From assembly GCA_014529385.2 (NCBI GenBank), contig CM043969.1, forward strand, positions 67,470,176 through 67,534,175: 64,000 bases of DNA. The letters run 5' to 3'. This document shows, piece after piece, positions 55,910 through 64,000 of this stretch. The notes under the pieces were generated by a model. That model was not told where the DNA came from, did no database searches, and worked only from the letters and a program-made list of their open reading frames with translations. The translations under genes were made by a program, and so were the position numbers. Every line of letters starts with the position of its first letter. The first letter of the stretch is position 1. Origin of the DNA: Adiantum capillus-veneris (lineage: Eukaryota; Streptophyta; Polypodiopsida; Polypodiales; Pteridaceae).

Positions 55910-57106
55910 TGTTAGGTGCAGCGGAATGAATGTTTGCGCTTTGCTCAAGATGAGTGCTCCGAACTGTGCTCAAGGTTCCTTTTGTTCTTATGGAAGGGAG
56001 AGCCTTCCGTTCTTAATGAGAACATGCTATGATCACAAACAAAGTGAGTGGACATTGTGCGTGCAAGTGTATGAGACTGAGAGATAGAGAGACAAGAGAG
56101 ATACGACACCAGAGACATTGTAAAACCCTTATCCGAAGGCCCCACTCTCGTCGGCGAGAGTGGTCTACTATTGATTGCACAAAGTGGTACAATGTTGATG
56201 CATGTGACTGATGCAAGTCTAGGCTATGTCGGCGATGACGACGGTGACGACGAAGTCGACCTAAGGGCTGAAATCTGCAATCTTTCTACTGCTGTCCAAA
56301 AATGCTATGGGTTAAATTCTGCAACTGAGCCAAAAACGCTGACTTTGGGGCTGTTTTATGTGGGTCTTTGTTGCTGAAAATCTGCAGTTTAATGGCTGAA
56401 AACTGAGGTCTTGCTGTGGCTGAATCTGCTACTTCTTCATGGGCTGAATCTGCTACCTTTGGGGGCTGAATCTTGCTGACTCTTCATGGCTGAAAACGCT
56501 AGGCTGCTCTGGCTGAAAAACACTGCAATCTGCTAACGCTAGGTCATGCAAAAACACCAGGGATGCAAAAACGCTATAGGATGGGGTTCCTCAGCAGGGT
56601 GCCCTGCTGCAAAAACGCAAGGCTGTGGTAGCGTTGCGGCGAGGATCTGCTGATGGAGAAAACGCTAGTGATGGGTCGTGCTTAGCGGGAATCCACCAAG
56701 GTCTTGTTGGAGAAGATGCCTGTTGACCTTGGCTCCTGTTGCCTCTTCTGCCATTTAGTGCTAACTTTGGTTTGCTTATATATTTTCTTACCCAAATAGC
56801 CCTACCTACTTTTGTTGGAAAGTCACTTAAATTAATAAGTGAAAAATGTCAAAAATAGGGAAAATAGGCTAAATGCACTGGAAAAATTCCCTAATTGATT
56901 CTAATGGATTCTGATGGGAATGCTTATGATCATGATGTGTGCAACCAGACGATATGCATCTACACTAAGTGACTGGGCATGCACGGTCTACGAATAAACT
57001 GACAAAAGTGCCAGATCACTTCTAATCTAGACTGACTGGACTGACTGAACCCTGATCATGCTTTAGCTTGTCCACGGACACATAGGGTTGGATGTGTCAC
57101 GTGACA
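55910..57106 (-). repeat. N1 3' LTR
   Basis: 1197 bp, + strand TGTTAGGTGCAGCGG...CACGTGACA. It has a perfect hairpin of 9-bp arms CCACTCTCG/CGAGAGTGG at about 56142-56163 and many AAACGCTA-type motifs (56480-56670). Confidence 0.92.
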
Positions 57107-57120
57107 TCCCCTCCTTTTCA
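57107..57120 (-). other. N1 polypurine tract
   Basis: - strand TGAAAAGGAGGGGA directly before the LTR start TGTCACGTGAC. The TGA at its start is the stop of the preceding open frame. Confidence 0.85.
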
Positions 57121-57468
57121 AAGTGAGGTACTGGTACCGAACTGTATGGCGTCGAGGGAGATCGCCAATAGCATCCGGAATCCTGGAAGGGACTCTTCGC
57201 CGGCCCACTCTGATGTGTGGGTTGTGCGGTACTTGAACTTCATAAATGTCTGCAACGCTTGCTTCTTTGGGCCGCGCCGAAAGCGACACAAAGTCTTCTG
57301 TGGCTCCTTCAATGCTCCAACTTCGTCGAAAGTCATGCTTCTTTCTTCTTCAAGAATCTCCATGGTTGAAAATTCATGAAACCACTTCCAACACAAAACC
57401 ATGAACATACCTATTCCATGTAAAGTGACTGGAAAAAATCTTGTCTTCCTGAAAGACTGTGCATGCAA
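57118..57468 (-). CDS. N1 3' open frame, unknown
   Basis: 117 codons open, ending exactly at the polypurine tract. It contains EILEEERSMTFDEVGALKEP and FRRGPKKQALQTFMKFKYRT. I recognise no domain. It may be the tail of a longer decayed reading frame of the element. Confidence 0.4.
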   Translation of the reverse strand: MHAQSFRKTRFFPVTLHGIGMFMVLCWKWFHEFSTMEILEEERSMTFDEVGALKEPQKTLCRFRRGPKKQALQTFMKFKYRTTHTSEWAGEESLPGFRMLLAISLDAIQFGTSTSL

Positions 57469-57840
57469 TGTAGATGTACAAGAGACGGAGTGAAAAACCG
57501 TTCACCACACACACGCAAACAATGAGATCGAATCTTCCTCTTATGATCTAAAGCAATCAACTGTGGCAATTCGCAACGGAAATGCCCATGCTTGGTGCTC
57601 ATACTTACATGTGCTCTTTCGGGTACTGTGTCATGCCAAGGAAGAGACATGGAATGTGACTTCCTTACATACATACTTTTCAACTTTTTCATGAGCAATC
57701 CACATACATTCATGCTCATTCATGAGTGAAATGTGCTCAACGTACAATGTCATGCCTAGTAAAAGGGATCACATAAAGACGCTGACTAAAATACAAGAAA
57801 CGATCAAGAATGAAACACTCGAACAATGCGTGCGTATCAA

Positions 57841-58236
57841 TCATGCGAACACATAATACTCATGTGAGGGTTCTTTGAACCTAAGCTTGAGAGCCAAGAT
57901 CCCTTCTGCCTGAGGGGGTTCTTTGGACCTCGACTCGAGAGCCAAGATCGATCCTTCGTGATTGATCGAATCTGCAACGAGGTTAGCTTCGCTAGAAAAA
58001 GCATCAACTAACTCATCATCCTTCTTGTGAACAATCACATCCTTTTCATGCAACTCATCATGCTTGTGAGAAATCACATCTTGATCATGCAAATCATCAT
58101 GCTTGTCATTGGCATCCAAATCATCATGCTTATCAATATCATTCAAATCATCATGCTTATCATCATGCAAATCTTGTGTATCATGCTTGGGAGAAGAAGA
58201 GACTGAGAGAGTCTCCGTTCCCCAAATCTCTTGCAC
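57841..58236 (-). CDS. N1 internal open frame with KHDDL repeats
   Basis: 131 codons. The first half is an acidic His-rich repeat with KHDDL or KHDEL five times (DDKHDDLND, DKHDDLDAN, DKHDDLHDQ, HKHDELHEK, HKKDDELVD). It is followed by two similar copies of ILALESRSKEPPQ / ILALKLRFKEPSH. No known domain and no relation to Gag or Pol that I can see. It may be one exon-like part of a larger decayed product together with 58742-58290. Confidence 0.45.
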   Translation of the reverse strand: MQEIWGTETLSVSSSPKHDTQDLHDDKHDDLNDIDKHDDLDANDKHDDLHDQDVISHKHDELHEKDVIVHKKDDELVDAFSSEANLVADSINHEGSILALESRSKEPPQAEGILALKLRFKEPSHEYYVFA

Positions 58237-58289
58237 CTGTGCATGAACTTGAGAAAAGAGTCGCCATAACTCTTTGTCACACTCTATGG

Positions 58290-58742
58290 CTAGAACTCTT
58301 TGTCACACTCTATGGCTGCCTTTCTTTCTGCTTGTCTTTTTGCTTTGCTTTCTGCATGTCTGCGATCCATTTCGGATTTTCTTTCTTTGCATTCACGATC
58401 AAATGCTGCCATTCTTTCTGCATATCTTGCTTCGCGTGCTAACTTCTTTTCCATAAACATCTGGTCCAACTCCTCTATAGCAGTTAGTGCAATCCTTGAC
58501 GTAGATGGGGAAGGGGAAGGGTCGGAAAAACCTCCTGGTGGGGAAAATTCTTCTTCGCCTCTCTCATGCTCATCACCTCCAAGCGAAGTATCCATTCTGC
58601 TTCGAGTGATGACCATCCACTGAAGTCGTGGGTTCTTGTGCTCTTGGGTTCTTAAGTTCTCGAGGAATTTGGGTTCTTGGGAGTCTTGGTTCTTGAGGTT
58701 CTTGCAGGTCTTGAGGTTCTTGAGGTTTTCTTTCGCTTGCAA
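58290..58742 (-). CDS. N1 internal open frame, coiled coil
   Basis: 150 codons. A Lys/Asn-rich start, then MVITRSRMDTSLGGDEHERGEEE, a Pro/Ser linker (GGFSDPSPSPSTS) and a charged helix (MFMEKKLAREARYAERMAAFDRE... RRHAESKAKRQAERKAAIE). It could be a minimal Gag-like structural protein, but nothing proves this. The N-terminal acidic/Pro-rich part plus coiled coil is all that can be described. Confidence 0.45.
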   Translation of the reverse strand: MQAKENLKNLKTCKNLKNQDSQEPKFLENLRTQEHKNPRLQWMVITRSRMDTSLGGDEHERGEEEFSPPGGFSDPSPSPSTSRIALTAIEELDQMFMEKKLAREARYAERMAAFDRECKERKSEMDRRHAESKAKRQAERKAAIECDKEF

Positions 58743-59074
58743 TCTGTGTTCGAGAAGGATCTTCTCTTAACCCGAGTTCTACTCCTTTCCGCGGGCGCAC
58801 CCCTTTGGCGGCCTTCCACTCACCCCAAGGTTGCTTTTTCCCACCTCACGTCGATTGGTCGGCCGCTAAGTGCACGGTCCGCTCTCAATGAGAGAAAAGA
58901 GACACAAGGGGAGGCTGGACAAGCCCTTCTTTCTAGGGATTCCTGTCACTCTTCAAAAACAAGATTAGGAATCAACACGCCCAAGCGAACTTGGCTTCAT
59001 GCGACCGCAACAAGCAAAAAAATTTCTTGTGATTCTTGTGATTCTTTCCTTGAGTGATACTGAACACTGCCAAA

Positions 59075-59086
59075 GCTCTGATACCA
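59075..59086 (-). other. N1 primer-binding site (tRNA-iMet)
   Basis: - strand TGGTATCAGAGC, perfect match to the initiator-Met site, one base from the LTR. Confidence 0.9.
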
Positions 59087-59087
59087 A

Positions 59088-60284
59088 CGTTAGGTGCAGC
59101 GGAATGAATGTTTGCGCTTTGCTCAAGTTGAGTGCTCCGAACTGTGCTCAAGGTTCCTTTTGTTCTTATGGAAGGGAGAGCCTCTGTTCTTAATGAGAAC
59201 ATGCTATGATCACAAACAAAGTGAGTGCACACTGTGTGTGCAAGTGTATGAGACTGAGAGATAGAGAGAGAAGAGAGATATGACACCAAAGACGTTGTAA
59301 AACCCTCCTCCAAAGGCCCCACTCTCGTCGGCGAGAGTGGTCTACTATTGATTGCACAAAGTGGTACAATGTTGATGCATGTGATTGATGCAAGTCTAGG
59401 CTATGTCGGCGATGACGACGGTGACGACGAAGTCGACCTAAGGGCTGAAATCTACAATCTTCTATTGCTGTCCAAAAACGCTATGGGTTGAAATCTGCAA
59501 CTGAGCCAAAAATGCTGATTTTGGGGCTGTTTTATGTGGGTCTTTGTCGCTGAAAATCTGCAGTTTAATGGCTGAAAACTGAGGTCTTGCTGTGGCTGAA
59601 TCTGCTACCTTTGGGGGCTGAATCTTGCTGACTCTTCATGGCTGAAAACGCTAGGCTGCTGTGGCTGAAAAACGCTGCAATCTGCTAACGCTAGGTCATG
59701 CAAAAACGCCAGGGATGCAAAAACGCTAGCTGCTAGCTTCTCTGCAAAAACGCTAGAGGATGGGTTCCTCGGCAGGGTGCCCTGCTGCAAAAACGCCAGG
59801 TTGTGGTAGGGTAGCAGCGAGGATCTACTGATGGAGAAAACGCTAGTGATGCGTCTTGCTTGGCGGGAATCCACCAAGGTCTTGTTGAAGAAGTTGCCTG
59901 CTGAGCTTGGCTCCTGTTGCCTCTTCTGCCATTTAGTGCTAACTTTGGTTTGCTTATATATTTTCTTACCCAAATTGCCCTACCTACTTTTGTTGGAAAG
60001 TCACTTAAATTAATAAGTGAAAAATGTCAAAAATAGGGAAAATAGGCTAAATGCATTGGCAAAATTCCCTAATTGATTCTAATGGATTCTGATGGGAATG
60101 CTTATGATCATGCTGTGTGCAACCAGAGGATATGCATCTACACTAAGTGACCGGGCATGCACGATCTATGAATAGACTCACAGAAGTGCAAGATCACTTC
60201 TAATCTAGACTGACTGGACTGACTGAACCCTAATCATGCTGTAGCTTGTCCACGGACACATAGGGTTGGATGTGCCGTGTGACA
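59088..60284 (-). repeat. N1 5' LTR
   Basis: 1197 bp, same length as the other LTR. The terminal T is changed to C. The hairpin recurs at about 59319-59340. Confidence 0.92.
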
Positions 60285-60289
60285 TCAGG

Positions 60290-62750
60290 AGTTGATGAGT
60301 CATGCGAAACGGGGTTTTGTCATTCACTTTATACCCCACCGATGAGGTCATGACACAACGAGCCGAACAGACTTCAGCGAATGAAAGTAGACAGCTTTTC
60401 GGACGACTTTTGGGTTATTTAAGTTTTTGGTGATGCCTTTTGGCATTAACCAATGCTCCTGCGACATTTAACCGGATGATGGATAGGATTTTTCGAGAGT
60501 AGAGGCTATTTGTTGACACTTTCTTTGACGACATCATTGTTTTCTCCAAGAATGAGGCAGAACACAGAGATCATCTGCTTATGGTCTTTCAAGCATTACG
60601 AGATCACAAGTTAGTGATTAATGCAAAGAAAAGTGAATTTTTCCTACCGTAGATACACTTTTTGTGACACATTGTCTCAGCAGCAAGAGTGCAAATGGAT
60701 CCGGCCAAGATAGAGTCTATACGTGATTGGCCCGATTAGAAGAATGTCCATGAAGTTAGAAGCTTCTTGGGATTGTGTTCGTACTACAGGCGATTCAGTC
60801 GAAAGTTTGCAGAGGTTGCTTCCCCTTTGCATATCTTGACACAGAAAGGAGTCCCTTTCTCGTGGGGACCCACAGAGGTGACTGCCTTTCAAACATTGAA
60901 AGAGAAATTGACTACGGGACTAGTCATTTGAAGTATATTGTGATGCTTGTGGTCACAGTCTGGGTGCGGTCTTAATGCAAGAAGGCCATGTCATTGCTTA
61001 CGAGAGCGAATTGTTCTCAAGGCCGGAGATGACAGCACAGATTTATGAGAAAGAGCTTTTGGCAGTTATCCATGCTCTTACTCAGTGGCGGCATTACCTA
61101 CTCGGAGCAGATTTTACTGTCATTACAGACCATCAAAGTTTGCGCTACTTCTTGTCACAGAAGCAGCTATCGAAAAAGCAGATGCGGTGGGCGAACATCT
61201 TGTCACAGTTTCACTTCCAGATTGTCCTTGTTCAAGGACAAAAAAATCTGGTGGCAGATGCTTTGTCTCGGAAGCCGTTGCTTCTCGTTATTTCCACGAT
61301 ACATCATAGGAGCTTCGAGGGTATGGTCGACCAGTATGCCACAGATACAGATTTTGCAGACATTTTCGCACGGATACGGGATGGGGAGACAGTAGCGGGA
61401 TATTCCATTCGGGATGGCTACTTGATGAGCAAAACCATGTTGTGCGTTAGACAGCCGTTGAGGGAAAAGGTGATGACTGAATGCCACTGTCCACCTTTTA
61501 CGGGTCACCGCGGCATTGCTACCACCATGAAAGGGGTAGAGAGATACTTCTTTTGGCCAAGACTCAAGAAGGATGTGGAAGAGTTTGTGCACAGTTTCTT
61601 GGTATGCCAGAAGGTCAAGTTTGACAGGCATAAAGCACAGCGATTGTTACAGCCTTTACCCATACCCACCCGCCCCTGGGAAAGTATTGCAATGAACTTC
61701 ATTTTTTATCTCCCAAGAACACAGAGTGGTCAAGATGGTATCTGGACTGTTATTGATAGATTTAGCAAACAGACTCATTTCATTCCAGTGAAGAAAACAG
61801 CCAAGCCGGATCACTTAGCGAGACTGTTTGTGGCCCAGATCTTTAGATTACATGGCATGCTTGAGACGATTGTCTCCGACAGAGACCCCAGATTTACGAG
61901 TTTGTTTTAAGGCAATTTGGGAGAACATTGGCACGCGGTTGCAGTTCTCGTCATCGTTCCACCTGCAGACTGACCGGCAATTTGAGATTGCCAATTCAGC
62001 AGTTTTAGATTTATTGAAGTATTATATCTCGGATCAGAAGACTCAATGGGAAAAGTACCTACCTTTGGTGCAATTTGCCTACAATTACACGATACACTCT
62101 TCGACGGGGAAGGCGCCATTTGAAATTGTTGAAGGTGCTGCGAAGGTTCCACCCTTCCTAAGCACGAAAGATAAGATTTTTGAAGTGGATGAATATACGC
62201 AAGACTTAGATACGGCTTTTGCCAAGGTTCACGAGACTTTGCAAAAATCTCAAGAACCACAGAAAAAGGCAACGGGATCGCCGCGACTTGAAATTGAAGG
62301 AGGATGATTGGATGCTCTTACGTTTTGAGAAGGCACGCATAAGAAAGAAAAAGGGAAAGGCGAGGCTTTTTCCAAAGCTTAGTATGCGATACTACGGACA
62401 TTTCCAGATCACTGAAAAGATAAATGATGTCTTCTTCCGACTGAAACAGCCTGATACTTGGAGGATTCACAATGCATTTCATGTGAGTCTCTTGAAACCT
62501 TTCAAAGGTGATGTGCCTGATGATGGGGAGCCTGATGAGCAACCCGAAGTGGAAGAAAACGAGGAGATCCTTGTTCCTGAACAGATTTTGGCACATAAGG
62601 ATACGAAGAATAAAGGTAAAGTCCGAAGGCGGTTCTTGGTTAAGTTCAAGACTATCCTGCATTGGATGCGAAGTAGATGAAGGAAGGAGGAGGACCTACC
62701 AGATACTCCTCATATTGCAAAACTTTACCTCGAGGCTTTTGGTTTAGCAT
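60290..62750 (+). pseudogene. G2 gag end fused to partial pol
   Basis: After about 40 bp of gag the sequence jumps into RT near the TTFGLFKF block (about 60395); the zinc knuckle, protease and RT N-terminus are missing. RT follows with FFDDIIVFSKN (about 60525) but with several stops. Then RNase H (60975 onward: YESELFSRPEMTAQIYEKE), integrase with finger and D-D-E core up to a stop at about 61908, the integrase C-terminus in other frames (61930-62640: MRYYGHFQITEKIND, AFHVSLLKPF), and a frameshifted chromodomain start (RRRFLVKFK). 60975-61910 is the longest open part, 311 codons. Confidence 0.88.
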
Positions 62751-63308
62751 AGTCTACTCCAAATGGAACCCAAAATTCAGCTTGGCCGGAGATCTGGTGC
62801 AATGGGATGCACAAGAGGGGAGTTACTCCGCTCCTTTGTCAACAGATGCCTCGATTTTGATACTAAAGTCACTGATGTGTCTTTGAGCTTCAGGGTTACT
62901 GAGAGCTGACAGTATTCTGCTGGATGACTTTATAAAATGGAATTCCTGATTATGATACTGATTTGTTCTTGACTTCTTTTAAGTGCAGGAACGGATAGAC
63001 GAAATGACTACAACATTTTGGTCTGATAGACATGGTTGCAATAGGGGTTAGTCAATCGGACATCGATGAGGTCCCGATTGGACCTAGATGCGATTGCTAG
63101 CTACATTGCCGATAAATCATGGTCTAAGATCCAAATGAATGTTGAATGTCATGTGATGTCCTGTGATGTCTAGTGATGTGACTGTTGATTGGTACATGTG
63201 CTAGATATGTGTTCCTAGAATGTAGGTACTAACAGTCAGTGTCTGCTAAGACGGTTTATGGCTTCTGTCGGTTTTGCAGGCGTAATCGCGGTCGATTACA
63301 ATGCTTTC
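62751..63308 (+). other. G2 3' untranslated region
   Basis: Non-coding, closely similar to 51925-52506 in reverse. It holds a run of short GTGATGTCC-type repeats near 63150-63180 and the imperfect palindrome CGTAATCGCGGTCGATTAC before the polypurine tract. Confidence 0.75.
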
Positions 63309-63320
63309 AAGAGGGGGGTA
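63309..63320 (+). other. G2 polypurine tract
   Basis: AAGAGGGGGGTA directly before the LTR start TGTCACAAAG. Confidence 0.88.
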
Positions 63321-63568
63321 TGTCACAAAGTGATGACGTGGCTACCGACAACAGAAACCCTAATTCCTGCAAACCCTAATTTTTGCCAGAAACCCTAATC
63401 TGCAGAAACCCTAATTTCTGGAAACGCTAACCCTAATTTCTGGCTGAAACCCTAAAATTGGCGGCTGAAAATGCCGCATGGCCAGCGTACAGATTTCCGG
63501 AAAATGCGGGGGTTGCTTTTTCCTCCTAGCGACGCAAATTGAAGGCTTTTTGGCTACGCAATTTAAAC

Positions 63569-63619
<51 letters not shown>

Positions 63620-63977
63620 GATTTGCTTTATTTTTACTCTCTAGAGAGAGAGAGAGAAATTCTGCTTTTGAACTAAAGCTTTTGGGGCTCTGCTTTTGGG
63701 CATCCCTTGTAATCTTTAAATAATCGGTGAGGGGCTCACTCGCAAAGCATCTGGACGCAAAGTCTGAGAGTGCAACCCTAACCGCACTCTTGTACTTTGA
63801 CATTGATTTAATACATAAAGAAATACCGAAAGGGGCGCAAGTCTTTGGGGCCAATATCTCTAGGCACGGAAATCCGCCAGGCCAGTGCAAATCTTTTGTG
63901 ATTTGTGAACTGTTTTGACGTGGTTATTTGGTGCTGAGGTGATTGATTCTTTCCTTGGAGTGTCCAAGTCTGTTACA
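63321..63977 (+). repeat. G2 3' LTR
   Basis: 657 bp, matches 53974-54642. Telo-box-like motifs at 63355-63455, (GA)n at 63571-63616, conserved block at 63815-63853. Confidence 0.93.
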
Positions 63978-63982
63978 AGAAC

Positions 63983-64000
63983 CAACGGCTTCCGAGAGAA
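63983..64000 (-). pseudogene. G3 pol resumes (window edge)
   Basis: After the G2 target duplication AGAAC, the - strand reads CTCTCGGAAGCCGTTG, the RNase H end (LSRKPL) of the same Pol that breaks off at 53973. Confidence 0.8.

Larger units (their letters stand above)
55910..60284 (-). mobile_element. Non-autonomous LTR retrotransposon N1
   Basis: 4375 bp with two 1197-bp LTRs (55910-57106 and 59088-60284) and a perfect target duplication TCAGG (55905-55909 and 60285-60289). The - strand order is 5' LTR, primer site TGGTATCAGAGC, 1.98 kb of internal sequence, polypurine tract, 3' LTR. I found no protease, RT, RNase H or integrase motif inside, so it must depend on other elements. The insertion site is the gag of G2. 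Its sense-strand LTR starts TGTCAC, like the gypsy LTRs around it. Confidence 0.92.
53974..63977 (+). mobile_element. Gypsy G2 (chromovirus-type), nested in G3 and carrying N1
   Basis: LTRs 53974-54642 and 63321-63977, both TGTCACAAAG...GTTACA, with a perfect target duplication AGAAC (53969-53973 and 63978-63982). Primer site, gag, partial pol and polypurine tract lie between. A 4.4-kb LTR element N1 sits in gag (55910-60284). An internal deletion fuses gag to mid-RT at about 60340-60390. The host site is the pol of G3 in opposite orientation. Confidence 0.93.

Overview
This window looks like nuclear DNA from a land plant with a large, transposon-rich genome. The evidence is two spliced host genes with plant-type relatives, Ty1/copia (Tnt1/Tork-like) and chromodomain Ty3/gypsy elements, initiator-tRNA-Met primer sites and long (TC)n/(GA)n tracts. 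The huge transposon-filled introns would suit a fern or other non-seed plant, but the sequence alone does not settle this. No rRNA, tRNA gene or CRISPR array was seen.

Two host genes face each other. (1) A + strand gene for a long coiled-coil protein, resembling the plant At5g41620-type family, has an exon at 3355-3849, perhaps a further exon ending at 3234, and a last exon at 17996-19744. Its 14.1-kb intron holds a copia element (4182-17222, TSD CTTTT), which itself contains a gypsy element (7853-16350) with a nearly intact Gag-Pol. (2) A - strand Notchless/NLE1 WD40 gene (ribosome biogenesis) has six exons at 42335-43718. Its terminal exon lies 20 kb away at 22119-22202. All seven exons join in frame with GT-AG borders. 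The last intron is packed with LINE copies. Upstream exons must lie beyond the window.

Layout. 1-2540: degenerate copia (-). 2541-3850: start of host gene 1. 4182-17222: copia plus nested gypsy. 17223-19744: intron remainder and last exon of gene 1. 19745-22118: convergent intergenic space with a SINE. 22119-43718: NLE gene. Its intron holds LINEs A, B, C (-), D, E, F (+) and G (-), a second SINE, and a 470-bp non-autonomous hAT element (36375-36844, 8-bp TSD) inside LINE F. 43719-44920: intron and a gypsy relic. 44921-50916: a gypsy solo LTR split by gypsy G4, whose interior carries an inverted fragment of gypsy G5. 51236-64000: an LTR fragment, then gypsy G3 (-), interrupted by gypsy G2 (+, 53974-63977, TSD AGAAC). 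G2 is interrupted in turn by a non-autonomous LTR element N1 (-, 55910-60284, TSD TCAGG).

Nearly all transposon genes are broken. G1 is the best preserved: one in-frame UAG, a lost chromodomain and a truncated 5' LTR. The less expected signals are a sequence block shared by the LTRs of otherwise different gypsy families, telo-box arrays in LTRs, a conserved 3' hairpin plus (CT)n tail on the LINEs, a tRNA-like SINE with a similar tail, and the N1 element, which has full LTR ends but no recognisable polymerase.
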